A stretch of DNA of 33,818 bases from Saprospiraceae bacterium (lineage in GTDB: Bacteria > Bacteroidota > Bacteroidia > Chitinophagales > Saprospiraceae). A model generated the notes under the pieces. It searched no databases and had not been told where the DNA came from. It saw only the letters and a program-made list of their open reading frames with translations. The stretch spans positions 1-33,818 of the forward strand of contig JABFRV010000124.1 of assembly GCA_013140975.1 (NCBI GenBank). Reading direction: 5' to 3'. Positions 23,291 to 31,121 of the stretch are shown piece by piece. Position 1 is the first letter of the stretch. Every line of letters starts with the position of its first letter. Made by a program: the position numbers and the translations under genes.

Positions 23291-24007
23291 ATGATCTGTA
23301 GAAATTGCAGCATTGAAGTAAATTCAAAATTTTGCCAGGAGTGTGGACTTGCTACAAGTCTCAAAAGAATAGATGGACAATACATAATTCATGAAATTAA
23401 GCATGCGCTGCATTTTGAACATGGATTCTTATTTACCATTCGAGAACTAATTACAAATCCAGGTCTAAACATCCGAAATTACCTAATTGAAAACAGAAGC
23501 AGGCTTGTTAAACCTATTATTTTCATTATCGTAACATCATTAGTATATTCACTATGTAACCTTTTTTTTCATTTTGAAGACGGCTATGTACAGCACCTAG
23601 ATAATAAAAAGTCAACAACATCAGAAATTTTTAAATGGGTACAAAGCCATTACGGTTATGCAAATATTATCATGGGGATCTTTATTGCATGGTGGACACA
23701 ATTATTTTTCAAAAAGCATAAATATAATTTTTTTGAAATTCTAATTCTATTATGCTTTGTTATGGGAATGGGTATGTTAATTTATTCGATATTCGGTTTT
23801 TTTCAAGGATTGACGAAAATAAAGTTAATGCAAGTTGGAGCAATTGCAGGGTTAATTTATACAACATGGGCTGTTGGAAATTTTTTTGACGAAAGAAAAA
23901 TCTCCTCATACATAAAGTCTTTTTTGGCCTATATATTAGGAATGATAACATTTACTTTGATTATAATTGCGATAGGAACTTTAATTGACATGGCAACCGC
24001 ATCCTAA
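23291..24007 (+). CDS. DUF3667 zinc-ribbon membrane protein
   Basis: 238 residues from the ATG at 23291 (MICRNCSIEV); a TTG four codons upstream is possible but unneeded. A four-Cys zinc ribbon (C3, C6, C15, C18) is followed by the DUF3667 phrases F-L-F-T-I-R-E-L-I-T-N-P-G and Y-L-I-E-N-R-S-R-L-V-K-P, then five hydrophobic helices from about 75 onward. The family is frequent in Bacteroidota and has no assigned function; a lone zinc ribbon ahead of helices suggests an inner-membrane protein with a small cytoplasmic binding module. It lies 98 bp after the methyltransferase gene. Confidence 0.75.
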   Translation: MICRNCSIEVNSKFCQECGLATSLKRIDGQYIIHEIKHALHFEHGFLFTIRELITNPGLNIRNYLIENRSRLVKPIIFIIVTSLVYSLCNLFFHFEDGYVQHLDNKKSTTSEIFKWVQSHYGYANIIMGIFIAWWTQLFFKKHKYNFFEILILLCFVMGMGMLIYSIFGFFQGLTKIKLMQVGAIAGLIYTTWAVGNFFDERKISSYIKSFLAYILGMITFTLIIIAIGTLIDMATAS

Positions 24008-24034
24008 AGAATTGTAACGCTAGATCTCAAGAAT

Positions 24035-25024
24035 ATGAAAATGAAATATTTGATTCCTTTCCTTTTTCAAATTTTAGTTACTTGTCAAAATAGCCCAAAA
24101 AATAGCAAGGCAACTGATATCAAACATGAGGAAGCTGATTCTGACAATACTTTCATTTGGACAAAACTGTTGGACAGTGCAGATTGGAAGAAGAACTATA
24201 ACTTCCAAATGTTTAGCATAAAAGACACTCTATGGACATTTCATCCGGATGGAACCTGGTATTCTGCCGATGGAAAAATTTGGATAAAATCTATTCTTCC
24301 TAATTCTATACACAACCTTGCATTTCTTGACTATGTGCATTTTAAAGAGGCTGTTTATGGGCTCGGATATTTTAAAGGAAACATCGAACATTTCGAATTT
24401 AAGAATGAAATATCTAAAACAAATAACTTAAGAACCTGGGCAACAATATCTAAATCAAGTAATATACCACAACGATATTTCTACCACCCTTTCGTATTTG
24501 AAGATAAAATTTGGATTATAGGAGGAGAAGATAAAGAAACAAAGTATTCTGACATTTGGAATTCAAAAGACGGCATCAATTGGAGAAAGCAAAAAGATAA
24601 TTTACCCTTCGGTAAAAGAAGCGGTAGTCATATCGTAACGCTAAACAATACGTTATACTTACTTGACAATGATGTATGGAGTTCTACAGACGGATTACAA
24701 TGGCAAAAGCTAACAGACGAGATAGTAAAGGGTGAACTGATATTCGGATATTCCGCCCAAGTATTTGACAATAAAATTTGGTTACTTGGGTGCAACAGAA
24801 ATGGACAGTTTTCAAGCCAGATTCTATTTAGTACAGATGGAAAAATTTGGCAAACACAGACTGCCCCCTGGCTGCCTCGTGGTGGAATTGCAGCAACAGT
24901 TCATAAAAACAAAATTTTCATGACTGGAGGAAAATATGGCGGCACACCTAACCACCCGGATTTCAGATATGATAATGATGTTTGGATACTTGAAAAGAAG
25001 TATAAACAGAAAGCCGGTCATTAA
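24035..25024 (+). CDS. Kelch-like beta-propeller lipoprotein
   Basis: 329 residues with a lipoprotein-type signal (lipobox LVTC, Cys17). Repeats of about 50 residues are visible, each with I-W or L-W, a G-x-D-G turn and W at strand ends: S-A-D-G-K-I-W, F-E-D-K-I-W-I-I-G-G-E, N-S-K-D-G-I-N-W, S-S-T-D-G-L-Q-W, F-D-N-K-I-W-L-L-G, F-S-T-D-G-K-I-W, H-K-N-K-I-F-M-T-G-G. These are kelch-type blades (with the GG pair in several) of an extracellular beta-propeller, probably a surface binding protein. It starts 27 bp after the DUF3667 stop. The ligand is unknown. Confidence 0.7.
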   Translation: MKMKYLIPFLFQILVTCQNSPKNSKATDIKHEEADSDNTFIWTKLLDSADWKKNYNFQMFSIKDTLWTFHPDGTWYSADGKIWIKSILPNSIHNLAFLDYVHFKEAVYGLGYFKGNIEHFEFKNEISKTNNLRTWATISKSSNIPQRYFYHPFVFEDKIWIIGGEDKETKYSDIWNSKDGINWRKQKDNLPFGKRSGSHIVTLNNTLYLLDNDVWSSTDGLQWQKLTDEIVKGELIFGYSAQVFDNKIWLLGCNRNGQFSSQILFSTDGKIWQTQTAPWLPRGGIAATVHKNKIFMTGGKYGGTPNHPDFRYDNDVWILEKKYKQKAGH

Positions 25025-25065
25025 TTTTAACCTTACAAAAGTAATTGAGTAAAATAACGAGATAA

Positions 25066-26151
25066 ATGAAGAATAAATTAACCTATATTTTACTTAGCAT
25101 TGCTACACTATTCTTACTTTATGCAGCTTACTTTTTCACAATAAAATATTTAGATAAAAAAATACTGGGAAGTACAGATGTATTCATGTCTGCAAAGAAT
25201 AAGCAAATTCCTAATTATATTATTCCAACTGATTTTATTGACGGAGAACGGTTTTACATTAAGCTGCCAATCGCAGATAATGACACAATTATGGCTTTTG
25301 GCGACACAGGAGGAGGAATTTCCTTTATAACCCCTAAGACACTAAATAAACAAGCTATAAAATCAAATTTAAGATATGGAATTCTAAAAGGCATTATGCC
25401 TTTGCAATATATTTTGTACAAAGATTTGGTTAAAGACATAAACTTTCCAATACCTTATCTAAACAAGAATTTAATTATTCGTAATCCATTTAGGAGAGTA
25501 ACAAGTCCATTCTTAATGATTCCTCCACTTGATGATGAATTAAAGTTTATGCTGGAAGCCCAGCCAGAAATGGATGTTTTTTTAGGTCAAACATTTTTTA
25601 TGGGGCATTCATGGACGCTTGATTATCCCAATGAACAAATTATGGTGAATACTCCATTACATGATTCTTTGGTAAATCAACCTAATATTCAAAAATTAGG
25701 ATTTAAGAAGAATGCAAATCAAGAAAAATTATTTGGTCATCCGAGCATGACTGTTATAATTGAACGAGACACAATTGATGTTTTATTTGACACAGGAGCA
25801 AGCATGGTTCTTTCAGAAGAAGGTAAAAAATTATTGTATATAGATAAAAAAACTTCGGGAGGTTCGTTTATTGCCGCTTCTATTTTCAATAAATGGAGAA
25901 AGGAACATCCGGAATGGAAACATTATCCCAAAGCAGATTTAGCTGGTGACGTTATTGAGGTTCCAATTGTAAATATTAACGGACATGAAATAGGACCAGT
26001 ACTATTCGCAATGCGTCAAGATAAAGTTTGGTCTGAAGGAATGATAAAATCAATGGATAAAGTAGTAAAGGGAGCAATTGGGGGAACCGCACTTAAATTT
26101 TTTAAAATCACTATCGATTATAATTCTGAGTTAATTAAATTTGAAAAATAA
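25066..26151 (+). CDS. Retropepsin-like aspartyl protease family protein
   Basis: 361 residues with one N-terminal helix (about 6-26), so the remainder is probably extracytoplasmic. Two Asp-Thr-Gly motifs are present: AFGDTGGGISF (Asp80) and VLFDTGASMVL (Asp242), the second with the D-T-G-A form of retropepsin-like proteases. Having both in one chain is compatible with a two-lobed pepsin-like arrangement, although most bacterial family members have a single D-T-G per domain. Near the C-terminus G-G-T-A-L-K-F-F-K-I-T-I-D-Y resembles the closing strand of such domains. A single bp separates it from the DUF2200 gene. Confidence 0.65.
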   Translation: MKNKLTYILLSIATLFLLYAAYFFTIKYLDKKILGSTDVFMSAKNKQIPNYIIPTDFIDGERFYIKLPIADNDTIMAFGDTGGGISFITPKTLNKQAIKSNLRYGILKGIMPLQYILYKDLVKDINFPIPYLNKNLIIRNPFRRVTSPFLMIPPLDDELKFMLEAQPEMDVFLGQTFFMGHSWTLDYPNEQIMVNTPLHDSLVNQPNIQKLGFKKNANQEKLFGHPSMTVIIERDTIDVLFDTGASMVLSEEGKKLLYIDKKTSGGSFIAASIFNKWRKEHPEWKHYPKADLAGDVIEVPIVNINGHEIGPVLFAMRQDKVWSEGMIKSMDKVVKGAIGGTALKFFKITIDYNSELIKFEK

Positions 26152-26152
26152 T

Positions 26153-26527
26153 ATGAAAGCCACACCTGAACATCATGAGCGAATTGCAAAACTGATATTT
26201 GCTTCAGTATATCCTCATTATATTACAAAAGTACAGAGCAAAGGAAGAACAATCGAAGAATTGCATCAAGTAATAGAGTGGCTCACTGGCTTTGACCTGA
26301 AAAAACTTCAACAACTTATAAATGAGAATGCAAGCTTTGAAACGTTTTTTAAAAAAGCTAAATTGAACTCTAATGCTGAACACATTAAAGGTATAATTTG
26401 TGGTTATCGGATAGAAGAAATTGAAAATCCACTAACTAGACAGATAAGATATTTAGATAAGTTGGTTGACGAATTGGCGAAAGGAAAATCAATGGATAAA
26501 ATTTTAAGAACCGCGCAAAATAAATAA
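26153..26527 (+). CDS. DUF2200 family protein
   Basis: 124 residues from the ATG at 26153 (MKATPEHHERIAKL), the start expected from the family; a reading from 26141 adds four residues and overlaps the previous gene. Conserved phrases: F-A-S-V-Y-P-H-Y, E-E-L-H-Q-V-I-E-W-L-T-G-F, F-E-T-F-F, I-C-G-Y-R-I-E-E-I-E-N-P-L, and Y-L-D-K-L-V-D-E-L-A-K-G-K-S-M-D-K-I-L-R. DUF2200 has no established function. It converges on pdhB with 72 bp between stop codons. Confidence 0.88.
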   Translation: MKATPEHHERIAKLIFASVYPHYITKVQSKGRTIEELHQVIEWLTGFDLKKLQQLINENASFETFFKKAKLNSNAEHIKGIICGYRIEEIENPLTRQIRYLDKLVDELAKGKSMDKILRTAQNK

Positions 26528-26582
26528 TCACCACAGAATTATCTATCTCAAACAACATCACACATTTTTCTTAGCATACTCA

Positions 26583-26603
26583 CGACTCGCGACTCGCGAC
26601 TAC
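26583..26603. repeat. Short heptanucleotide tandem repeat (CGACTCG)2 plus CGACTAC
   Basis: Two perfect copies of the 7-mer CGACTCG (26583-26596) and a third copy changed to CGACTAC (26597-26603). The changed copy contains the pdhB stop codon (TAG on the minus strand, 26602-26600). It is a second heptamer array at a gene end in this window, with a different sequence from the one at 2621-2667. Confidence 0.85.
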
Positions 26604-27583
26604 TTAACATACAACACTGACTTAACAGCGCGTATCACTTTTTCCGGATTCGGTAGAAACTCTTCTACAAATGTGGGAGCATATCCTAATGATGTATCCG
26701 CAGAATTTATTCTAGTCACTGGTGCATCAAGATAATCGAATGCATATTTCTGAACCTGATATGCGACTTCTGAACTTACACTCGCAAATGGCCAGGATTC
26801 ATCTACAACAACAAGTCTGTTTGTTTTTTTAATAGATTGAACTATCGTATCAATATCTAAAGGTCTGATTGTACGAAGATCTATTAATTCAGCAGAAATA
26901 CCTTCTTTCTCAAGTTCAGCAACTGCAAGTTTACAAACCTCCATCATCTTATTATATGAAACAATAGTAACATCGGTTCCTTCCTTTCTTACAACTGCTT
27001 TTCCAATGGGAACATAGTATTCATGTTCAGGCACCTCACCTTCCAGGCCATAAAGAATTTCTGATTCCATCATACAAACAGGATCATCATCGATTATGGC
27101 TGATTTTATCAGACCTTTTGCATCATGAGGATCAATACAGGAAACAACTTTCAATCCAGGACAATTGGCAAGCCATGATTCAAAGCTCTGTGAATGTTGC
27201 TGTGCAAGTTGTCCGGCAGAGCCAGAAGGACCTCTAAATACAATAGGACAACGGAATTCCCCGGCTGATTGCGTAAGGGTCTTTGCTGCATTATTAACGA
27301 TCTGATCAAATGCCAAAACAGCAAAATTCCAGGTCATGAATTCTACAATGGGTCTTAATCCATTCATAGCGGCTCCTACCCCAATTCCGGCAAATCCCAA
27401 CTCCGCAATCGGAGTATCTATCACTCTTTTAGGGCCAAATTCATCTAACATTCCTTTACTGACCTTATAAGCACCATTATATAATGCAACTTCCTCACCC
27501 ATAAGAAATACATTAGGATCTCTGCGCATTTCCTCAGACATCCCTTCTCTTAATGCTTCACGAAGCGTAATTACTCTACCCAT
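26600..27583 (-). CDS. pdhB: Pyruvate dehydrogenase E1 component, beta subunit
   Basis: 327 residues, the normal E1-beta length. Forms the heterotetrameric thiamine-diphosphate E1 of pyruvate dehydrogenase with E1-alpha. Family landmarks: LREALREGMSEEMRRDPNVF at the start, GEEVALYNGAYKVSKGML, D-T-P-I-A-E-L-G-F-A-G-I-G-V-G-A-A, R-G-P-S-G-S-A-G-Q-L-A-Q-Q-H-S-Q-S-F-E and a C-terminal transketolase domain with V-V-D-E-S-W-P-F. A branched-chain E1-beta is possible, but this sequence pattern fits PdhB. No E1-alpha or E2 gene is adjacent, as is common in Bacteroidota where pdhB is separate. ATG at 27583 with its own -7 box. Confidence 0.92.
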   Translation of the reverse strand: MGRVITLREALREGMSEEMRRDPNVFLMGEEVALYNGAYKVSKGMLDEFGPKRVIDTPIAELGFAGIGVGAAMNGLRPIVEFMTWNFAVLAFDQIVNNAAKTLTQSAGEFRCPIVFRGPSGSAGQLAQQHSQSFESWLANCPGLKVVSCIDPHDAKGLIKSAIIDDDPVCMMESEILYGLEGEVPEHEYYVPIGKAVVRKEGTDVTIVSYNKMMEVCKLAVAELEKEGISAELIDLRTIRPLDIDTIVQSIKKTNRLVVVDESWPFASVSSEVAYQVQKYAFDYLDAPVTRINSADTSLGYAPTFVEEFLPNPEKVIRAVKSVLYVK

Positions 27584-27599
27584 ATATTGATTCGAAGTG

Positions 27600-27607
27600 C
27601 AAAAATA
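27600..27607 (-). promoter_or_regulatory. -7 box TATTTTTG of pdhB
   Basis: The minus strand reads TATTTTTG, a TAnnTTTG match ending 16 nt before the pdhB ATG. It lies in the 49-bp gap after the sugar transferase stop, so pdhB can be transcribed independently of the upstream alaS unit. Confidence 0.5.
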
Positions 27608-27632
27608 ATCTTTTGAAATAAACCTCAGGAAG

Positions 27633-29024
27633 CTATTTTCCTTTTCCCTGAATTAATACCAATGCAGTATAAAATAAGATCTTAAAATCAAGGCCTAAAG
27701 ATCTGTTTTCTACATAGAGTATATCATACTTTAATCGTTGCAACATTTCATCAAGATTGGAGGCATAACCAAACTTTACCTGTCCCCAAGAAGTTATTCC
27801 GGGTCTGACTTTAAACAGGTGTTTGTAATGAGGTGCAACATTCATGATCTGATCAATATAATGCTTTCTTTCAGGTCTTGGCCCAACGAGTGACATCTCC
27901 CCTTTTAGCACATTGATGAATTGGGGAATTTCGTCCAGACGATATTTTCTCATGATTTTTCCCCAGGATGTTATTCGTGGATCATCACCGGTAGATAATT
28001 GCGGACCTTCCATTTCTGCGTTATCATACATTGACTGAAATTTAAAAATTGAAAAAGGTTTTCCATGCAATCCTATTCTTTCCTGTTTATAAATAACGCT
28101 TCCTTTATTTGCATACCAGGTTTTCAAAACTACGATAAGTATAAGTGGCGATAAAACGATTAAAAATAAAAGACTTAAAACAATATCCAGAAAACGTTTA
28201 ATAATACTTTGCCACCTGGGCATAATTTCAGACCTGATTTCTATTAACACAGCTCCAAAAACATGATTCATCTTTACAGATCCAAGAAGAATATCATACA
28301 TGTCTGGAACTGTTTTTACAAGAATTTTGTCTTCAAATTCAAAAAGTATGTCAAGTATTCCTTTTAATTTTTCATGATCACTCGGTTCTATTGCTATTAA
28401 AACTTCTTCGATTGATTTCTCTTCGATAATAAGTTTTAAATCGGATAATGATCCGAGGTTTGGCATAAACTTTTTAAGCTCAGAAGATGAATTTCCATTG
28501 CTCTGAACAAATCCTATAAAATTGTATCCAAGATTGAATTTTAACTCTTGAATTTCTTTAAACATGTTTACAGCACTTTCATCTGAACCAATGATCAGTG
28601 TATTAAATGCGAATGAACCCTCACGAAGTCTCCTGCTCATTATACTCAGGTAAATCATCCTGTATAAAGCAATCACTGCAAATAAGTAACTTACTATTGA
28701 TGCAATTGAATCGCTTTTTTCGGGAACCAATGAAATACTTGCAAAGTACTTCTTGTAAAAAAGCATAAAAAAAATAAGCAATACAGAAACAATAAAGCTC
28801 GATATTATAACTGACAACCGTGAAAGGCGATAGACATTCTTGTACTGATTGAAAATAAAATTAATGCTTAACCAAAAAACAATCAGAGCAACAAAGCCTT
28901 TTACTATTTCCGATTTATCTTCTACATTAAAAAATTGGTTTTTTAAATACAAGAAGTATAATCCTGTGAGCACAGAAAGTTCAAGAAAGACATACAAAAC
29001 TCCTTCCAGCCTTCCTTTTCTCAT
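27633..29024 (-). CDS. Polyprenyl glycosylphosphotransferase (exopolysaccharide initiating sugar transferase)
   Basis: 463 residues in the WcaJ/WbaP layout. Four N-terminal helices (about 8-27, 43-59, 71-90, 107-127), a Rossmann-like domain (about 140-260), a further membrane segment (279-300) and a C-terminal bacterial sugar transferase domain. Catalytic-domain motifs: FKFQSMYDNAE (327-336), KIMRKYRLDEIPQFINVL (357-373, Asp-Glu pair) and SLVGPRPER (378-386). It transfers a hexose-1-phosphate from a nucleotide sugar to undecaprenyl phosphate, the first step of surface polysaccharide repeat-unit assembly. ATGA overlap with the upstream lipoprotein gene makes it the last gene of the alaS unit. 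No other polysaccharide polymerase or export gene is in the window. Confidence 0.92.
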   Translation of the reverse strand: MRKGRLEGVLYVFLELSVLTGLYFLYLKNQFFNVEDKSEIVKGFVALIVFWLSINFIFNQYKNVYRLSRLSVIISSFIVSVLLIFFMLFYKKYFASISLVPEKSDSIASIVSYLFAVIALYRMIYLSIMSRRLREGSFAFNTLIIGSDESAVNMFKEIQELKFNLGYNFIGFVQSNGNSSSELKKFMPNLGSLSDLKLIIEEKSIEEVLIAIEPSDHEKLKGILDILFEFEDKILVKTVPDMYDILLGSVKMNHVFGAVLIEIRSEIMPRWQSIIKRFLDIVLSLLFLIVLSPLILIVVLKTWYANKGSVIYKQERIGLHGKPFSIFKFQSMYDNAEMEGPQLSTGDDPRITSWGKIMRKYRLDEIPQFINVLKGEMSLVGPRPERKHYIDQIMNVAPHYKHLFKVRPGITSWGQVKFGYASNLDEMLQRLKYDILYVENRSLGLDFKILFYTALVLIQGKGK

Positions 29025-29872
29025 TGATAAATAAGCTTAAAATTATCAAGCCGAATGTATTGTCTTGGCAAAGCAATCGCAGTATCATATTGAGCGGTAA
29101 GCGCAATGCGATAATTATCATTAGGATTTTCCTTTATAATATCCGTAAAGTCAAAATAGATTTTACCCCATGAAGATCTCGGCTTTAATCCTCCAACTAT
29201 TAAATTCACAGGAGATCTTCCAGCAGAATAACCAATTAATCCAATTGAAAAATCGACTTCATTTTTGTAATCCAATTCAATATAGGCATAACCAGGACCT
29301 CTTGGAATGACTTTTTCAAAATCATACATTGCTCCGATAACAGGATTATCTCTAGTCAATAAAATTTCTCCGGAATTTAAACCTTCAAAAGTTTCCTCAG
29401 GAGTTGTTAAGGTTACTTTTGTTAAATTATTCAGATCAATATCCTGATTAAAAAAATGGACTCTGTCAAAATTTTCTATAAAAGCAAATTTATTATAATC
29501 ATAATATTTTACAATAGGCTGAATCGTATCTGTTCTTGTCGCTACAAGGTTTAATTCTATTTCATAAGGCGCAGTCATTGGATATCTTACCGGCTGAGAG
29601 GTGATTCCATTTCTTCTTACACCTGCATATAATTTTATTCTTGCGTTGCCTGTTTTCGATATTGGAACTTTAGAAGGCATTTCGTAGGCTCCATAATATT
29701 CATCATTAACATAAATCCAAACATCTCTAAATGCATGAGAATTAGATCCTTCACTCGGCGTTGTCGAAAAACTAAATTTTTCAATGTAAAGATAAGCTGG
29801 AACAGGAACCTCAGAATAATCAACACATCGCAATGCACCAATCAGAATCAATACTAAAATTAAATATTTCAT
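29021..29872 (-). CDS. Lipoprotein of unknown function, beta-rich
   Basis: 283 residues. A short signal M-K-Y-L-I-L-V-L-I-L-I-G-A-L-R-C with Cys16 looks like a lipoprotein signal (Arg before Cys is unusual). The rest is beta-rich: D-V-W-I-Y-V-N-D-E-Y-Y-G-A-Y-E-M-P, I-K-L-Y-A-G-V-R-R-N-G-I and a C-terminal G-Y-A-Y-I-E-L-D-Y-K-N followed by W-G-K-I-Y-F-D-F and Y-I-R-L-D-N-F-K-L-I-Y. The last half could be a jelly-roll or galactose-binding-like fold. No family is recognised. It overlaps both neighbours by 4 bp (ATGA at each end), so its expression is coupled to the oxidoreductase and the sugar transferase, suggesting an envelope or polysaccharide role. Confidence 0.75.
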   Translation of the reverse strand: MKYLILVLILIGALRCVDYSEVPVPAYLYIEKFSFSTTPSEGSNSHAFRDVWIYVNDEYYGAYEMPSKVPISKTGNARIKLYAGVRRNGITSQPVRYPMTAPYEIELNLVATRTDTIQPIVKYYDYNKFAFIENFDRVHFFNQDIDLNNLTKVTLTTPEETFEGLNSGEILLTRDNPVIGAMYDFEKVIPRGPGYAYIELDYKNEVDFSIGLIGYSAGRSPVNLIVGGLKPRSSWGKIYFDFTDIIKENPNDNYRIALTAQYDTAIALPRQYIRLDNFKLIYQ

Positions 29873-30837
29873 AAATAGCGACTCATTTGTTTATTAATAT
29901 TTTCAACGAGCCCAAGCGCCCTGATTCCATCTTGCAGACTTACATCACAAGGCTTATCTTCCAGTATGCTTTTTGCAAATGAAGTTAATTCATCTACAAT
30001 CGCATTATTAGATTGTATTTTTAAATCTTCCAGTTTGACAAATTTTTTACCTTTAAATGTATCCAGTTCAATCGTATTATCTTCATATCCATCCAGCAAT
30101 CGTATAACCTGTGCTTCTTTGGAAGCCAGATCAAGACTTATGTATGCATCTTCCTGAATAATTCTGAATTTTCTCATTTGCTTCATAGAAATTCTACTTG
30201 CAGTTACATTTGCTACGAGTCCTGATTGAAATTCAATTCTTGCACTGCAAATATCAGGATGCTTACTTACGATATTAACACCATTGGCTCTGATTTCAAC
30301 AGGTTCAGATTGTGCTAGCAAGCTAATTAAATCCAAATCATGTATCATGAGATCATGAATCACAGAAACATCTGTGCCTCTTGGATTAAAGCTTGAAAGT
30401 CTATGTGCTTCTATAAATCGAGCATTCTTTACAAAAGGAAGTACAGCAGAAAAAGCAGGGTTATATCTTTCAACATGTCCGATTTGTATTTTTACTCCTT
30501 GTTCCTTTTGCAATATTTCTAAAGAATATGCCTCTTTCAGATTCTGAGTAACAGGCTTCTCAATAAAACAATGCTTTCCCAGACTCATTGCTTGCTGCGC
30601 TATTGTAAAGTGTGTACTTGTAGGAGTCACAATATCGACTGCATTACACTGCCTTAATAATTCTCCAAGATCACTGAAAAATTTTACCTTATATTCTTCA
30701 CTTACCTGCTTAACAATTTCAGGATCTAATTCATAACATCCAACCAATTTAATAGATGGTATTTGCAGTAAACATTTTAAATGAATTTTGCCGAGATGAC
30801 CCAGACCAATAAGTCCTAATTGTAATGTATCCGGCAT
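29869..30837 (-). CDS. Gfo/Idh/MocA family NAD(P)-dependent oxidoreductase
   Basis: 322 residues, cytoplasmic. The N-terminal Rossmann motif GLIGLGHLGKIH (8-19) binds the dinucleotide; D-I-V-T-P-T-S-T-H and the catalytic-region E-K-P (93-95) follow. H-D-L-M-I-H-D-L-D-L in the middle is the usual His/Asp segment of the substrate domain. The family oxidises or reduces sugars and their derivatives; next to a polyprenyl sugar transferase, a nucleotide-sugar or UDP-amino-sugar substrate is plausible. ATG at 30837, 3 bp after the small membrane protein gene. Confidence 0.9.
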   Translation of the reverse strand: MPDTLQLGLIGLGHLGKIHLKCLLQIPSIKLVGCYELDPEIVKQVSEEYKVKFFSDLGELLRQCNAVDIVTPTSTHFTIAQQAMSLGKHCFIEKPVTQNLKEAYSLEILQKEQGVKIQIGHVERYNPAFSAVLPFVKNARFIEAHRLSSFNPRGTDVSVIHDLMIHDLDLISLLAQSEPVEIRANGVNIVSKHPDICSARIEFQSGLVANVTASRISMKQMRKFRIIQEDAYISLDLASKEAQVIRLLDGYEDNTIELDTFKGKKFVKLEDLKIQSNNAIVDELTSFAKSILEDKPCDVSLQDGIRALGLVENINKQMSRYL

Positions 30838-30840
30838 AAA

Positions 30841-31119
30841 TTAACTAAATATAAAAAGTAGAAATAAAACAAATAAGATAGTACTCAGAAATAACGCACC
30901 AGTATTTAAAATGTGAACCCTGAACCGATTTAATATATCATTCTCCGCGGGATATCTTTTTAAGATTACTTCCCATTTTTCTTTACTGAAAAGATCTTTA
31001 AAATTAAATTGAATTTTTTTCTGAACTAACTCACGATAAAATCGAAGTGTTTTTATTCGAATATATAAATTAAAAAGTATAAATACTGAGAATATGGCTA
31101 ATAATAATGCTATTTTCAT
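30841..31119 (-). CDS. Small two-helix membrane protein of unknown function
   Basis: 92 residues with helices at about 2-19 and 72-91 separated by a basic, amphipathic loop (Y-I-R-I-K-T-L-R-F-Y, K-E-K-W-E-V-I-L-K-R-Y-P). Both ends probably lie on one side of the membrane with the loop in the cytoplasm. I recognise no family. It starts 2 bp after the alaS stop and ends 3 bp before the oxidoreductase, so it is real by context. Confidence 0.7.
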   Translation of the reverse strand: MKIALLLAIFSVFILFNLYIRIKTLRFYRELVQKKIQFNFKDLFSKEKWEVILKRYPAENDILNRFRVHILNTGALFLSTILFVLFLLFIFS

Positions 31120-31121
31120 TC

